This document shows positions 1-9,115 of a stretch of DNA of 64,000 nucleotides, in pieces. Source of the DNA: JASGDN01 sp049840815. GTDB lineage: Bacteria; Chloroflexota; Chloroflexia; Thermomicrobiales; UBA6265. A model generated the notes under the pieces. That model did not search any database. It saw only the letters and a program-made list of their open reading frames with translations, and was not told where the DNA came from. Location of the stretch: the NCBI GenBank assembly GCA_049840815.1, contig JASGJI010000019.1, forward strand, positions 1 through 64,000. The letters are read 5' to 3'. Numbering within the stretch: position 1 is the first letter of the stretch; the number at the start of each line of letters is the position of its first letter. The position numbers and the translations under genes are program-made.

Positions 1-1
1 C

Positions 2-451
2 CGACGGGACAGTGGCGATGACCGTCAGCCGTCGATGTGGCAGAAGATCGCCATTCAGGTCCCCTTCTCGGTGTACATCGGATGGGCCAGCGTCGCGACC
101 CTTGCGGACTTCGCGGTCTGGGCGAACCGCTCGTGGCACAGTGGCAACCCCTTCTCCGACCGGACGTGGGCGGTGATCCTGCTGCTGGTCGGGGTGCTGA
201 TCGCCGGAGCGTTCGCGCTCTTCGCGCGGGATGCGATTGTGCCGCTGGTGTTCGTCTGGTCGTATGTCGGGATCATTCAGGAGCAGTGGGATGCATCGAC
301 GCTGGTGGTGGTGATCGCCGTGATCGGTGCCATTGCCAGCGCGGCCCTGACGGTGGCGGCCTACAGTCTCCGGTTCAACCCGAATGCCTTCTCCGATTTC
401 TCCCCACGCCGCCGGCGTGCGAAACCGTCTGCCCCACCTCCGACAGTGTGA
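2..451 (+). CDS. TspO/MBR-like tryptophan-rich membrane protein (5' truncated by window edge)
   Basis: The frame is open to the left edge, so only the C-terminal ~150 residues are present; an internal ATG at 35 is not taken as the start. The segment holds about four hydrophobic helices and the motif PFSVYIGWASVATLADFAVW, which resembles the conserved PFSLYLGWISVATIAN-type stretch of TspO/MBR-related (tryptophan-rich sensory) proteins. These are small integral membrane proteins implicated in tetrapyrrole and stress signalling. The tail after the last helix is short, basic and proline-rich. The assignment rests on this one motif and the helix pattern, so it could be another polytopic membrane protein. 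Confidence 0.55.
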   Translation, partial: RRDSGDDRQPSMWQKIAIQVPFSVYIGWASVATLADFAVWANRSWHSGNPFSDRTWAVILLLVGVLIAGAFALFARDAIVPLVFVWSYVGIIQEQWDASTLVVVIAVIGAIASAALTVAAYSLRFNPNAFSDFSPRRRRAKPSAPPPTV

Positions 452-492
452 GTGGCCTTTGTGGCTGGGGATTGCCCGCGAGAGGACGCTCC

Positions 493-663
493 ATGCGCGA
501 TACGCGTATCGCGCAGGACGGCTATCTCTACGGGACGCAGCCGAATCCGTTCCTCGCGGAGCATGCCCATCTGATCCGTGGGCCAGGGCTCTGCCTCGCC
601 GAAGGGGCCGGACATACCGGATTGGCGTCGGTGGTGCGGTTCATCGCCCGCAAGCGGCCCTGA
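493..663 (+). pseudogene. truncated remnant of a class I SAM-dependent methyltransferase
   Basis: A 56-codon frame starts at an ATG preceded by a purine-rich GAGAGGACGC. Its product contains GYLYGTQPNPFLAEHA followed by LCLAEGAG, which is the N-terminus of TehB-like methyltransferases (YLYGT-P-N-FL---A, then motif I LCLAEGEGRNA). After motif I the similarity stops and the frame ends in ARKRP-stop; the remaining ~150 residues of the fold are missing, and I do not see them in another frame before the next gene at 828. I read it as a decayed 5' fragment. The surrounding 452-827 stretch holds nothing else I can support; a weak promoter-like TTGCGC-N16-TAGGAT lies at 732-759 ahead of the next gene. 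Confidence 0.45.
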
Positions 664-827
664 TCGCGATGGCTGAGTCAAGGGACTGCTGACGTTCGTT
701 CTCAGGGTTGGCCGTGGTGGTGGCTGAGCCGTTGCGCGAGGGGCATTCTCCGGTAGGATGAACGCCACAGGAACGATCGCTGGCGGATGCCCATCCGGCG
801 CATTCGCCTCCGGGACAGAGAAGAGCC

Positions 828-2366
828 ATGGCCGACAGAACCCGCGCGAACGAATCTCCCGAGGCGAGCCTCACCGCGAATGGCCACGGCCAGCAGCCCC
901 CCTCTCCTGCCTCGCCTGACGGGGGCGACGGTGCGGCATCCGATGCGGCGATCGATCGGGAGCTTCCACCGCCGCCTGTGGCGCCGGGTGGACCGCGCGC
1001 CGTCCCGAACCCATCCGGCGGTCAGCGTCCGCCGCGTACCGCCCCCGATGTCGAAGGGGGACGGCGCTGGATACCGTCGATCAGCGGGTTCCAGAGCATG
1101 CACCTGCCGGATGCGCTGCAGAACACCAACTTCCGGCGCTACTGGAGCAGCCAGGTCGTCTCGCTCGCCGGGACCTGGATGCAGAATACCGGCTCGTCGC
1201 TCGTCGTGCTTTCGCTGACGACCTCCGCTGTCGCGATCGGCACCATCAACGTCGTCTCGTCGCTGCCGATGTTGCTCTTCAGCCTCTTTGGCGGGGTTGT
1301 CGCCGACCGGCTGCCGCGCCGCAAGATCATCATCACCACCCAGAGCCTGCTGGGCGTGATCTCGCTGATCTACGCCTTCCTGATCTTCACCGACCAGATC
1401 CAGTTCTGGCACATCCTGGTGCTGGCGGCGGCTGGCGGCACGATCGCGTCGTTCGAGCTGCCTGCCTCCCAGGCCTTTGTCTCCGAACTCGTGAAGCGCG
1501 ATGACTTGCCCCAGGCATTGGCGCTGAACTCGGCGTCGTTCAACGCGACCCGCACCATCGGGCCGGCATTCGCGGGCATTGTGATCACGGCCCTGGGGAC
1601 GGCCGCCGCGTTCTTCATCAACGCGATCACGCTGCTCGCGCCGATCTCGGTGCTGCTCAGTCTGAAGGGCAAGGTCTCCGACGCGCCGTCAGCGCGGCGC
1701 GGGTCGGGGTTCTCGCAGTTGAAGGAGGGCATGGACTACATCCGGCGCACCGATGAAGTGCTCGGGCTGATCCTCATCACGACGATCTTTTCGTTCTTCG
1801 TCTTCCCGAACCTGCTGGTGCTGATGCCGCTCTACGTCGACGATGTCCTCGGCGGCGGCCAGACCTGGGTGGCGGCGATGATTTCGGTGCTCGGCATCGG
1901 CTCCCTGATTGGCGCGATCGTGCTGGTTCGCGGCAGCCGGCTGGAGGTCGCCGCTGGACGTCGCCTTCGCACCTCCATGGTAGGCCTGACCATCGGCCTG
2001 CTCTGGCTCTCCCTGTCGCCGAATCCGTGGGTGGCGGTGCCGGGTGTGCTCATCTCGGGCTACTCGTTCGCAACCGGCAACACGCAGATCAGCACGCGGG
2101 TGCAGCAACTCGCGCCGGATCACATGCGCGGGCGAGTGTTGAGTGTGAACAGCCTGGCCTTCAACGGGGTGATGCCGTTCGCGACGATGATCGTCTCGTT
2201 CCTGGCGGAGTCCATAGGGCAGCACATCGTGATGGGTGTCTGCGCAGTGTTGCTGGCCTGCGGTTCGTTCCTGATCTGGAAGCGCTATGCCTGGAAGGCC
2301 TTCGTGCCCGCGACCCGTACCGTCGCCACAGTCCGGGAGGTTCCTGCCGCCGGCGGGCATGCATAG
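828..2366 (+). CDS. MFS transporter, EntS/MFS_3-type exporter
   Basis: A 512-residue protein with a cytoplasmic, proline- and glycine-rich N-terminal extension of about 95 residues, then about 12 hydrophobic helices. The core has the layout of the MFS_3 (enterobactin exporter EntS-like) family: NFRRYWSSQVVSLAGTWMQ entering helix 1 and the cytoplasmic A-like motif GGVVADRLPRRK between helices 2 and 3. It probably exports a small molecule by proton antiport; the substrate cannot be told. ATG at 828 follows AGAGAAG. It is clearly paralogous to the transporter at 5862-7292 (both carry LVLAxxGGTIASFxLPA and NATR-GPA). It heads a same-strand run with the methyltransferase, LysE and B3/B4 genes. Confidence 0.85.
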   Translation: MADRTRANESPEASLTANGHGQQPPSPASPDGGDGAASDAAIDRELPPPPVAPGGPRAVPNPSGGQRPPRTAPDVEGGRRWIPSISGFQSMHLPDALQNTNFRRYWSSQVVSLAGTWMQNTGSSLVVLSLTTSAVAIGTINVVSSLPMLLFSLFGGVVADRLPRRKIIITTQSLLGVISLIYAFLIFTDQIQFWHILVLAAAGGTIASFELPASQAFVSELVKRDDLPQALALNSASFNATRTIGPAFAGIVITALGTAAAFFINAITLLAPISVLLSLKGKVSDAPSARRGSGFSQLKEGMDYIRRTDEVLGLILITTIFSFFVFPNLLVLMPLYVDDVLGGGQTWVAAMISVLGIGSLIGAIVLVRGSRLEVAAGRRLRTSMVGLTIGLLWLSLSPNPWVAVPGVLISGYSFATGNTQISTRVQQLAPDHMRGRVLSVNSLAFNGVMPFATMIVSFLAESIGQHIVMGVCAVLLACGSFLIWKRYAWKAFVPATRTVATVREVPAAGGHA

Positions 2367-2436
2367 CCCGAGAGGTCTCGACCTTTTGAGAGCCTTGCAC
2401 CGAGGCAGCGCCAGACTGCACTTTACGGGGTGAGCT

Positions 2437-3216
2437 ATGAATGAGAAACCATATGCGGAACTCGTCCGGCGCAACGCCCGGCGATGGGAGGCGATGGCGC
2501 ACCACCGACTCGGCATGACCGTCGAGGATCACCAGGTGGGAGACAGTCCCCTGTGGCCAGAGGAAGTTGCGTTGTTCGGCAACCTGCGGGGCCAGCGGGT
2601 GCTCCATCTCGCCTGCGCTGTCTGCGACGAGGGTATCGCGATGGCGATGGCTGGCGCCGATGTCACCGGCCTCGACATCGCAGCGACGCATCTTCGGACC
2701 GGGCGCGAGAAAGCCGCTGCCCTGGGTGTCGACGTCGACCTGCGGCTCGGGGACATGATGGCATTGCCGGACGACCTGAGGGACTTCGATCTGGTCTACA
2801 TCAGTAGCGGCGGTCTCTGCTGGGTCCCAGACCTTGATGACTGGCTCGAAGGTGTTTGGAGTGTCCTGAAGCCCGGCGGACGCCTGCTCATCAACGAGCA
2901 TCATCCGCTCTGGGAATCGCTCGGCGTTGGTGGGGAGCGAACATTGATCGTTCAGACCGACTACTTCGATCAACGCGCCCTTCCCGGCTCGCGCGATGCA
3001 AGCAAGTCGGCGATCGGTGTGGCCCAGACTGCCGGGAGCGCCTACGAACTGCATTCGTATGTGTGGGGGATTGGCTCTGTGGTGACGGCGTTGCTACGGC
3101 ATGGTTTTCGGATCGTCGCGTTGCAAGAACTGCCCGATGCCGCGATGTATAGGGGGCTTGGTGATGCCGCCGACTGCATCCCTGCGGTCTACATCCTCGT
3201 TGGTGAGCGCGTCTGA
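2437..3216 (+). CDS. class I SAM-dependent methyltransferase
   Basis: A 259-residue protein with the Rossmann-like methyltransferase fold: motif I at about residues 51-66 (VLHLACAVCDEGIAMA), an acidic motif II in VTGLDIA, motif III GDMMALP, and motif V/VI around VLKPGGRLLINEHHP. Motif I is unusual in having A-C-A-V-C where most relatives have a glycine-containing loop, although VLHLxC is seen in a subgroup that methylates small molecules. The substrate is unknown. ATG at 2437 follows GGGGTGAGCT. The gene ends 20 bp before the LysE gene, which suggests co-transcription. Confidence 0.8.
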   Translation: MNEKPYAELVRRNARRWEAMAHHRLGMTVEDHQVGDSPLWPEEVALFGNLRGQRVLHLACAVCDEGIAMAMAGADVTGLDIAATHLRTGREKAAALGVDVDLRLGDMMALPDDLRDFDLVYISSGGLCWVPDLDDWLEGVWSVLKPGGRLLINEHHPLWESLGVGGERTLIVQTDYFDQRALPGSRDASKSAIGVAQTAGSAYELHSYVWGIGSVVTALLRHGFRIVALQELPDAAMYRGLGDAADCIPAVYILVGERV

Positions 3217-3236
3217 TCGTATTTGGGAGGAGATCC

Positions 3237-3848
3237 GTGAGTATCGAGTTCCTCATCACCACGCTCATCATCGTTGCCACGCCAGGAACGGGGGCGATCT
3301 TCACCCTCGCGGCCGGGCTCACCCGTGGCCCGCGCGCGGCGGTGCTGGCGGCCTTCGCCTGCACGCTCGGTATCCTGCCGCACCTGATCGCCGCGATCAC
3401 CGGGCTGGCGGCTATCCTCCACGCCAGCGCCCTCGCGTTCCAGGGTATCAAGCTCCTGGGCGTCGCCTATCTCCTGTACATGGCATGGGAGACATGGCGC
3501 GACAAGGGTGCGCTCACCGTCGCGGAGGATTCCACGCCGCAGTCGGCGATGCAGGTCATCCGGTCGGGAATCGTCGTCAATCTGCTCAACCCGAAGCTCA
3601 CGATCTTCTTCGTCGCTTTCCTGCCTCAGTTCGTGACGCCCGGTTCCGCGAACGGCACCCTGCGCATGCTCGAGCTGAGCGGCGTGTTCATGGCGGTGAC
3701 GTTCGCCGTCTTCGCGTTCTACGGCCTGATCGCCGGGGTGATGCGCGACAAGGTCATCTCCCGACCCCGGGTGATGCTCTGGATGCGCCGCATCTTTGCT
3801 GGATCGTTCGTCGCGCTCGGGGCGCGGCTCGCCACCGTGACCCGGTAG
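3237..3848 (+). CDS. LysE/RhtB family amino-acid (or small metabolite) exporter
   Basis: A 203-residue membrane protein with five to six hydrophobic segments, the normal size for LysE/RhtB exporters. It has the family hallmarks near the N-terminus (ATPGTGAIFTLAAGLTRGPRA, the equivalent of the PGP---G-----R motif) and the mid-protein GIVVNLLNPKLTIFF stretch. These proteins expel amino acids or their derivatives across the cytoplasmic membrane. Translation starts at GTG 3237, chosen because GGGAGGAG lies just upstream and because the family motif begins about 12 residues later. It lies between the methyltransferase and the B3/B4 gene with gaps of 20 and 13 bp. Confidence 0.85.
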   Translation: MSIEFLITTLIIVATPGTGAIFTLAAGLTRGPRAAVLAAFACTLGILPHLIAAITGLAAILHASALAFQGIKLLGVAYLLYMAWETWRDKGALTVAEDSTPQSAMQVIRSGIVVNLLNPKLTIFFVAFLPQFVTPGSANGTLRMLELSGVFMAVTFAVFAFYGLIAGVMRDKVISRPRVMLWMRRIFAGSFVALGARLATVTR

Positions 3849-3861
3849 AGGGGCTGTACCC

Positions 3862-4611
3862 ATGGCATTCCAGCATGATGACGCGATCTGGCAGGAGTTC
3901 CCCGAACTTGTGGCCGGGACAGCGGTGATCCGTGGCGTCGACGAGGCCGCTGACGTGCAGGAGGCCGTTGCCCGCTATACCGCGATCGCGGCGTCCCGGC
4001 TGGAGGGGCGCACCGAGAGCGACCTGCCCGAAATCCAGGCCTGGCGACGGGCCTTCGCGCGGATGGGTCTCAAGCCGACGCAGTACCGGTGCGCGTCGGA
4101 ATCGCTGCTCCGCCGCTTCCGCAAGGAGGGCGAGCTGCCCTCCATCCACCCGGTGATCGATCTCTGCAACGCGATCTCGATTGCCTTCGCCACGCCGATC
4201 GCCGTCTTCGACCTGGGGCAGGTCGAAGGGGACCTTGCCGTCCGGCACGCGGCGGGCACCCCGGACGAGCGCTACGAGGCGTTCTCCGGCGAGATCGAGA
4301 CGCCCGCACCAGGGGAAGTGATCTTCATCGACGGCGGCGGGAACGTCCATGCGCGGCGCTGGACGCATCGCCAGAGCGGCCGGTCCGCGATCCGGCCGGA
4401 GACACGCGACCTGCTCGTCGTGTCCGAGGCGATGCACGAGACGGCCAGCGACGACATCCCCCGCCTGATTGCCGCCGTGACGGCTGAGATGAACGCCGCC
4501 TGGGGCGTTTCCGCGACGACTGCGTTTCCGGCCGAAAGGTCGCCGCGTGTCGAATTCCCGTTCTCCGGGGGAACGCCTGGAGCTGGCGATCAGGGTTCAA
4601 TGGCCGGGTGA
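3862..4611 (+). CDS. B3/B4 tRNA-binding-domain protein (PheRS beta-like)
   Basis: A 249-residue soluble protein resembling the free-standing B3/B4 domain of phenylalanyl-tRNA synthetase beta chain. Visible family landmarks are IQAWRRAFARMGLKPTQYR, the ESLLRRF-KEG-LPSIHPVIDLCNAISI stretch and the C-terminal GGGNVHARRWTHRQSGRS. In PheRS this domain edits mischarged tRNA; the free-standing proteins are thought to act on aminoacyl-tRNA or related amino-acid conjugates, but the exact role is not established. The C-terminal ~25 residues are low-complexity. ATG 3862 is 13 bp after the LysE stop, and the 3' end overlaps the convergent nitrilase gene by 22 bp. Confidence 0.8.
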   Translation: MAFQHDDAIWQEFPELVAGTAVIRGVDEAADVQEAVARYTAIAASRLEGRTESDLPEIQAWRRAFARMGLKPTQYRCASESLLRRFRKEGELPSIHPVIDLCNAISIAFATPIAVFDLGQVEGDLAVRHAAGTPDERYEAFSGEIETPAPGEVIFIDGGGNVHARRWTHRQSGRSAIRPETRDLLVVSEAMHETASDDIPRLIAAVTAEMNAAWGVSATTAFPAERSPRVEFPFSGGTPGAGDQGSMAG

Positions 4612-5543
4612 CTGAGGGCATCTCCGCCAAACGTGACGGCGTTCTGGGGCGTGATGTTGACGGAGAGCTGGAAGATGTCCGGACGTGCATAGTGCCCCAC
4701 CGTGTCGAGGTCGAACTTTCCGCGAGCGATATCCGCGCGGTCGATCTCGGCAGTCAGCAACGCTTCCTTCCCGTAGACAGGTCCGGCCAGGATCTCCCCG
4801 AGTGGCGAGACGATGACCGATCCCCCGCGAATGAGCACGGTTCCGGGATCATTTCCCTGCACAGGCGTGTAGTCGGCAGGGCAATCGGCCCGGGTGAAGA
4901 ACTGGCAGGCCGAGAGGACAAAGCATCGGCCTTCATAGGCGATGTGCCGCATGCTCGCCTGCCAGATGTCGCGATCGTCGACGGTGGGCGCGCACCAGAG
5001 TTCGATCCCTTGTGCGTACATCGCCTGGCGCAACTGCGGCATGTAGTTTTCCCAACAGATCGTGGCGGCAAATCGTCCATGTGGTGAATCCATCGTGGCG
5101 ATGGTCGAGCCGTCGCCGAATCCCCAGATCAGCCGCTCGGCGGCGGTTGGCATGAGTTTTCGATGCTTGCCGGCGATTGTTCCGTCCGGAGAGATGGAGA
5201 GGGCGGAACAATACAGGGTCGTGCCCGCGCGTTCGATCACGCCTACGACCAGCCAGGCATTCATGGCGCGGGCCATGGCGCCCATGCGCTCGGTCTCCGG
5301 GCCGGGGATGACGATCGCGCTCTCGAAGTACCGATGGAACTCCTCGCGGCCTTCAGCCGTGCGCGATCCCACCGTCGCCCCGAACGTGATCCCTTTCGGG
5401 TAGCCGCCGACAAACGCCTCCGGAAAGACCAGGAACTCCACGCCTTCGCTCGCGGCGCGCGTGCAGAGATGTTCCATCCGTGTCAGGGTGGCGGGTATGT
5501 CGTAGAGAACCGAACCGATCTGGGCGACGCCGACTCTGGTCAT
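4590..5543 (-). CDS. nitrilase (carbon-nitrogen hydrolase family)
   Basis: A 317-residue cytoplasmic enzyme of the carbon-nitrogen hydrolase superfamily. The catalytic triad is readable: Glu42 in FPEAF, Lys129 in KHRKLMPT and Cys163 in ICWENYMP. Together with the GGYPKG segment after the Glu, these point to the true nitrilase branch (nitrile to carboxylic acid plus ammonia) rather than amidases or beta-ureidopropionases, although substrate range cannot be read from sequence. Length matches bacterial nitrilases. ATG at 5543 follows GGAGCCAGG on the minus strand. It is transcribed towards the B3/B4 gene and overlaps its 3' end by 22 bp. Confidence 0.9.
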   Translation of the reverse strand: MTRVGVAQIGSVLYDIPATLTRMEHLCTRAASEGVEFLVFPEAFVGGYPKGITFGATVGSRTAEGREEFHRYFESAIVIPGPETERMGAMARAMNAWLVVGVIERAGTTLYCSALSISPDGTIAGKHRKLMPTAAERLIWGFGDGSTIATMDSPHGRFAATICWENYMPQLRQAMYAQGIELWCAPTVDDRDIWQASMRHIAYEGRCFVLSACQFFTRADCPADYTPVQGNDPGTVLIRGGSVIVSPLGEILAGPVYGKEALLTAEIDRADIARGKFDLDTVGHYARPDIFQLSVNITPQNAVTFGGDALSHPAIEP

Positions 5544-5861
5544 TCCTGGCTCCTCCGGTAGGCGTAGCTGGTCGAATACGTGGTGTGAATGCGTGGTGTG
5601 AGAGCCTGTTCATTGCCGACAGTATCGTTGATTCACCACCGGCCGAATGTTCTTCTGCTGCCAGCGCTCCCCGCGTCGCGTTCCGACTGATTCGGCAGCG
5701 GCTCCGCATTCAATCTGCGAATACCCCTTGCATCCGGAAGCCATTCCGGTAGCATTGAGCGCTGAGAACATGCGTATTCAGCACGCCCCCGGTCCCCGCC
5801 TCCGATCCCCTCCCTCCCGACCATTCACCCCTTGCGCCTTGCGGAAAGACGCCCCCCTTCC
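5544..5861. other. divergent intergenic region between nitrilase and MFS genes
   Basis: About 318 bp separating two divergent genes, so both promoters should be here. The only structure I can point to is a small perfect inverted repeat, CCGGAA-GCCA-TTCCGG at 5734-5749, about 110 bp upstream of the MFS start, that could be an operator. I see no convincing -35/-10 pair and no coding capacity. Confidence 0.4.
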
Positions 5862-7292
5862 ATGCCTGCGTCCACCCAATCGAACGCCGCCGATGCGCGG
5901 CCCGATGTCCTGTCCGATGCCCTGCCCCAGCGGAAGCGTCGCGCCCGGCCCTGGAACCGATACCGGCCTCCACGCACCGCGCCGCCGGTCGGGCAGCCGG
6001 ACACCCCCACCCTCCCGCTCGTTCGGCGTCCGCTCAAGGATTTCCAGCTTCCCCAGGCGCTCCAGCACGGTCCCTTCCGCCGCTTCTGGTTGGGACAACT
6101 CGTCGCGCTGATCGCGATGTGGGGGCAGAACACCGCTGCGAACCTCGTCTTCCTCTCGCTGACGAGTTCGGCGTTCCTCATCGGGCTCATCAACATCGCG
6201 TCCGCCGTGCCGATGCTCCTGCTCAGCCTCGTTGGTGGTGTCGTCGCCGACCGTGTCGATCGGCGACGGATCATCATGTCGACCCAGACCGGCATCGCCA
6301 TGCTCTCGTTGACCTGGGCCGTGCTCGTCTTCACCGATCGTATCGAGTACTGGCATGTCCTGGTGCTCGCGATGCTGGGCGGCACCATCGCCTCATTCGA
6401 CCTGCCAGCGGGACAGGCATTTCTCTCCCAGCTGGTGCGGCGGGAGGACATGCCGGAGGCGATCGCGTTGACCTCCGCCTCCGTGAACGCGACGCGCATT
6501 TTCGGCCCCGCTCTGGCAGGGGTCGTGATCGGCCTTGTCGGCACGACGGTCGCATTTGTCTCGCACACCATGGCGCTGCTCATCTTTGCTGCCACCATCG
6601 CGTCCCTGCGGATGCTGGTTGCCCCCGCGCATCGGGTGGGGAGTCGCGGATCGGGCATTGCCGCATTGCGTGATGGGTTGCGCTACATCCGTCACAGCGA
6701 TGAGATGATCGGCCTCGTCGGGGTGACGGCCATCTTCTCGTTCCTTGCCGTGCCGAACCTGCTGGTGTTGATGTCGCTCTACGTCACCCACACGCTAGGC
6801 GGCGGCGATGGCTGGGTGCCGGCCATGACCTCGGTCTTCGGGACGGGATCGCTGATTGCGGCCATCGTCCTCTTCAAGGGCAGCCGGTTGGAGATCGTGG
6901 CGGCGCAGCGGATGCGGCTCACGATGGGTGGACTGGCGGTGGGGCTGATGTGGCTGGCGTTGGCCCCGAGTCCATGGCTGGCGGTGCCGGGGGTGCTGCT
7001 CGCGGGGTGCTCGTTCGAGATGGGGCTGATCCAGGTGCAGACGCGCGTCCAGCAACTCGCCCCGGACGACCTGCGCGGCCGGGTGATGAGCGTCAATGGC
7101 CTCGCGTTCAACGGCGTCATGCCCTTCTCCACCCTTACGATCTCGATGGCGCAGCAGGAGTTCGGCGCGCCGGTCGTGCTCGCGGTCTGTGCCGTTGGCG
7201 TGGCCGTGGCGTCGACGTGGATCTGGCGGCGCTATACGTGGAAGGCGTTCCAGGCGCCGGAGCCGATCGTCGCGGTGGGCGCGGCGCTGTGA
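5862..7292 (+). CDS. MFS transporter, EntS/MFS_3-type exporter
   Basis: A 476-residue polytopic membrane protein with a ~70-residue basic, proline-rich cytoplasmic N-terminus and about 12 transmembrane helices. It shares the MFS_3 landmarks of the 828-2366 transporter (FRRFWLGQLVALIAMWGQN, GGVVADRVDRRR, FDLPAGQAFLSQLVRREDMP, and the late VQTRVQQLAPDDLRGRVMS stretch), so the two are paralogs, probably exporters for small lipophilic or siderophore-like compounds. I chose ATG 5862, preceded at a reasonable distance by GCGGAAAGA; an in-frame TTG at 5832 would add ten residues. It is convergent with the AI-2E permease gene. Confidence 0.85.
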   Translation: MPASTQSNAADARPDVLSDALPQRKRRARPWNRYRPPRTAPPVGQPDTPTLPLVRRPLKDFQLPQALQHGPFRRFWLGQLVALIAMWGQNTAANLVFLSLTSSAFLIGLINIASAVPMLLLSLVGGVVADRVDRRRIIMSTQTGIAMLSLTWAVLVFTDRIEYWHVLVLAMLGGTIASFDLPAGQAFLSQLVRREDMPEAIALTSASVNATRIFGPALAGVVIGLVGTTVAFVSHTMALLIFAATIASLRMLVAPAHRVGSRGSGIAALRDGLRYIRHSDEMIGLVGVTAIFSFLAVPNLLVLMSLYVTHTLGGGDGWVPAMTSVFGTGSLIAAIVLFKGSRLEIVAAQRMRLTMGGLAVGLMWLALAPSPWLAVPGVLLAGCSFEMGLIQVQTRVQQLAPDDLRGRVMSVNGLAFNGVMPFSTLTISMAQQEFGAPVVLAVCAVGVAVASTWIWRRYTWKAFQAPEPIVAVGAAL

Positions 7293-7506
7293 GCGGACTA
7301 TCTCGCATACGGCGAATCCCGAATGCGGAGTTGCGCAAACGACAGCGTGGCGGGTAGGGGCGATCCTCACCGATGCGGTCGGTGATCGCCCGGATTTCTG
7401 CGGCCACCTCGGGCGATCCTTGTGATCGCCTCTGCGAGACGGCCCCTCGTACCCCTCACGTGGCGTTGGCCACCATCGGCATTGGCAGCCCACAAGGGGC
7501 TGCCCT

Positions 7507-7538
7507 ACGGACGAGCGGACTGCGCGCCGTTCGTCCGT
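7507..7538. terminator. hairpin between convergent genes
   Basis: A 12-bp stem (7507-7518 with 7527-7538, one G-T wobble) and an 8-nt loop lie between the 3' ends of the MFS gene and the AI-2E gene, so it can serve both. The rest of the 328-bp gap 7293-7620 holds smaller overlapping inverted repeats built on GCGATC/GATCGC (about 7360-7390 and 7412-7430). I see no gene in it. Confidence 0.5.
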
Positions 7539-7620
7539 TCATCGTGATATGGGACGTTGAGCTCGCGTGATCCATGAGGCGTGCGAAGCTCAACGGGATA
7601 AAGGACTCGGTTGCCTGCTC

Positions 7621-8973
7621 CTACCCCTCTTCGAGCGGATCGACCGGCGTGTTTGGGGCGGATCGCAGCGTGATCCGGGCCGGCGTGGACTTCGGGCTGA
7701 GGCCCTTGTCGGGCGTCGTGTCCGGATCGACGGTCACCGTGATGTGCGCCGTCTCGTCGGGGGCGCCGTCTACGTCCTCGTCCATCTCCACCTCGATGTC
7801 GAGCTCGCTGCCCGTCATCGCCACCAGGAGTGGTTCCTGCTCCTCGTCGTCCACGCGCAGGCGTTCCCAGAAGAACTCCGCCAGCACGCGGATCACCGCC
7901 AGCGTCGGCACCGCCATCACCGCGCCGAATGGGCCGGCGATTTCCCCGCCGCCGATCACGGAGACGAAGATCAGGACCGGATGCACCCGGAGCGCGCTGC
8001 CCTGCACGCGCGGCGTCACGAAGTTGCCATCCACCTGGTTCACCACCACATAGAGCAACACCGTCGCGACCGTGATCTTCCATCCCATCGTCGCCGCAAG
8101 GAGGACCGCAGGCACGGCTCCGAGGATCGCGCCGATGTAGGGCAGGATCGCGGTGGCCGCCATCCAGATCCCGAGGATGAGGGCGTAGGGGATGCCGATC
8201 AGGTACAACCCGATCATCGCGGCCACGCCCTGGAAGGTGATCGAGATCAGCAGGCCGCCGAGATAGCGCGAGAGCGAATCGCCGAGGGTGTCCCAGAGCT
8301 GTCGCGCATCGTTGCGATAGCGGCTGGCGAACATCTTGACGAACGATTCCTGGAACTTCGGGACATCGACCAGCAGGTACGTCGCGATGAAGAAGACGCC
8401 GAACGCCGTGATCAGCAGGCTGAAGGAGCGGGTCAACGTCTCGACCGTGTTGTTCAGGAGCGTTTCGGTGATGCTTTGGCCGCGCTGGAAGAGGTTCGTC
8501 TCGAAGTTGTTCAGCACCGTGTCCGGCGTGTCCTTCACCCAGCCGCGCCGGTACATATCCGCGAGGATGTCGCGCATCGTGTCCTGAAGCGACGTGACGG
8601 TGTTCGGCAGGCCCTCGACGAAGCGACCGATTTCCGAGATCAGGAACGGCACCAGCAGGATCAGCGACAGCAGCACCAGGGCCACCATTGAGCCGACCAC
8701 GATCAGGATCGCCAGGTTCCGTGACATGAAGCGGCTGAGCATCCGCACCGGGAACGAGAGCACCAACGCGATGGTCGCACCCATCATCAGCAGGCGCGGG
8801 ATGCTTGGCGCCTCGACCGTCAGCCAGATCAGTGCCACCGCGACGGCGAAGAGGACGATCAACCGCGTGCGTGGCGTGATCATGATCGGGGTGGGATCGA
8901 AGGTCTCTCGCGGGGTCTCCTCGGTCTCCCGTTGCGGAAGCCGTGACTTCAGGAAGCCGAGCGCGTCGTTCAT
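7621..8973 (-). CDS. AI-2E family transporter (PF01594 type permease)
   Basis: A 450-residue membrane protein with about eight hydrophobic helices: two pairs near the N-terminus, a large soluble insert (about residues 105-190) and a C-terminal bundle with FFIATYLLVDVPKFQ and the GIPYALILGIWMAATAILPYIGAILGAVPA stretch typical of the family. Members include the proposed autoinducer-2 exporter TqsA/YdgG and Na+/H+ antiporters, so the substrate is open. The C-terminal ~65 residues form a hydrophilic, acidic extension beyond the usual family end. ATG 8973 is used. A second member of the family is at 21740-22903. Confidence 0.8.
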   Translation of the reverse strand: MNDALGFLKSRLPQRETEETPRETFDPTPIMITPRTRLIVLFAVAVALIWLTVEAPSIPRLLMMGATIALVLSFPVRMLSRFMSRNLAILIVVGSMVALVLLSLILLVPFLISEIGRFVEGLPNTVTSLQDTMRDILADMYRRGWVKDTPDTVLNNFETNLFQRGQSITETLLNNTVETLTRSFSLLITAFGVFFIATYLLVDVPKFQESFVKMFASRYRNDARQLWDTLGDSLSRYLGGLLISITFQGVAAMIGLYLIGIPYALILGIWMAATAILPYIGAILGAVPAVLLAATMGWKITVATVLLYVVVNQVDGNFVTPRVQGSALRVHPVLIFVSVIGGGEIAGPFGAVMAVPTLAVIRVLAEFFWERLRVDDEEQEPLLVAMTGSELDIEVEMDEDVDGAPDETAHITVTVDPDTTPDKGLSPKSTPARITLRSAPNTPVDPLEEG

Positions 8974-9115
8974 GCAGTCAGACCTGTGGGTAGGGCCGGC
9001 GTCAATGCGCCGTGAAACCAGGGGACAATGGGCGAACCTGACGGCTTAGCGTACGTGATCGCCTGCATTTCTGCATCAAACGCAACGCCCGTCATCGGAT
9101 CGATGTTCCCGGGAC

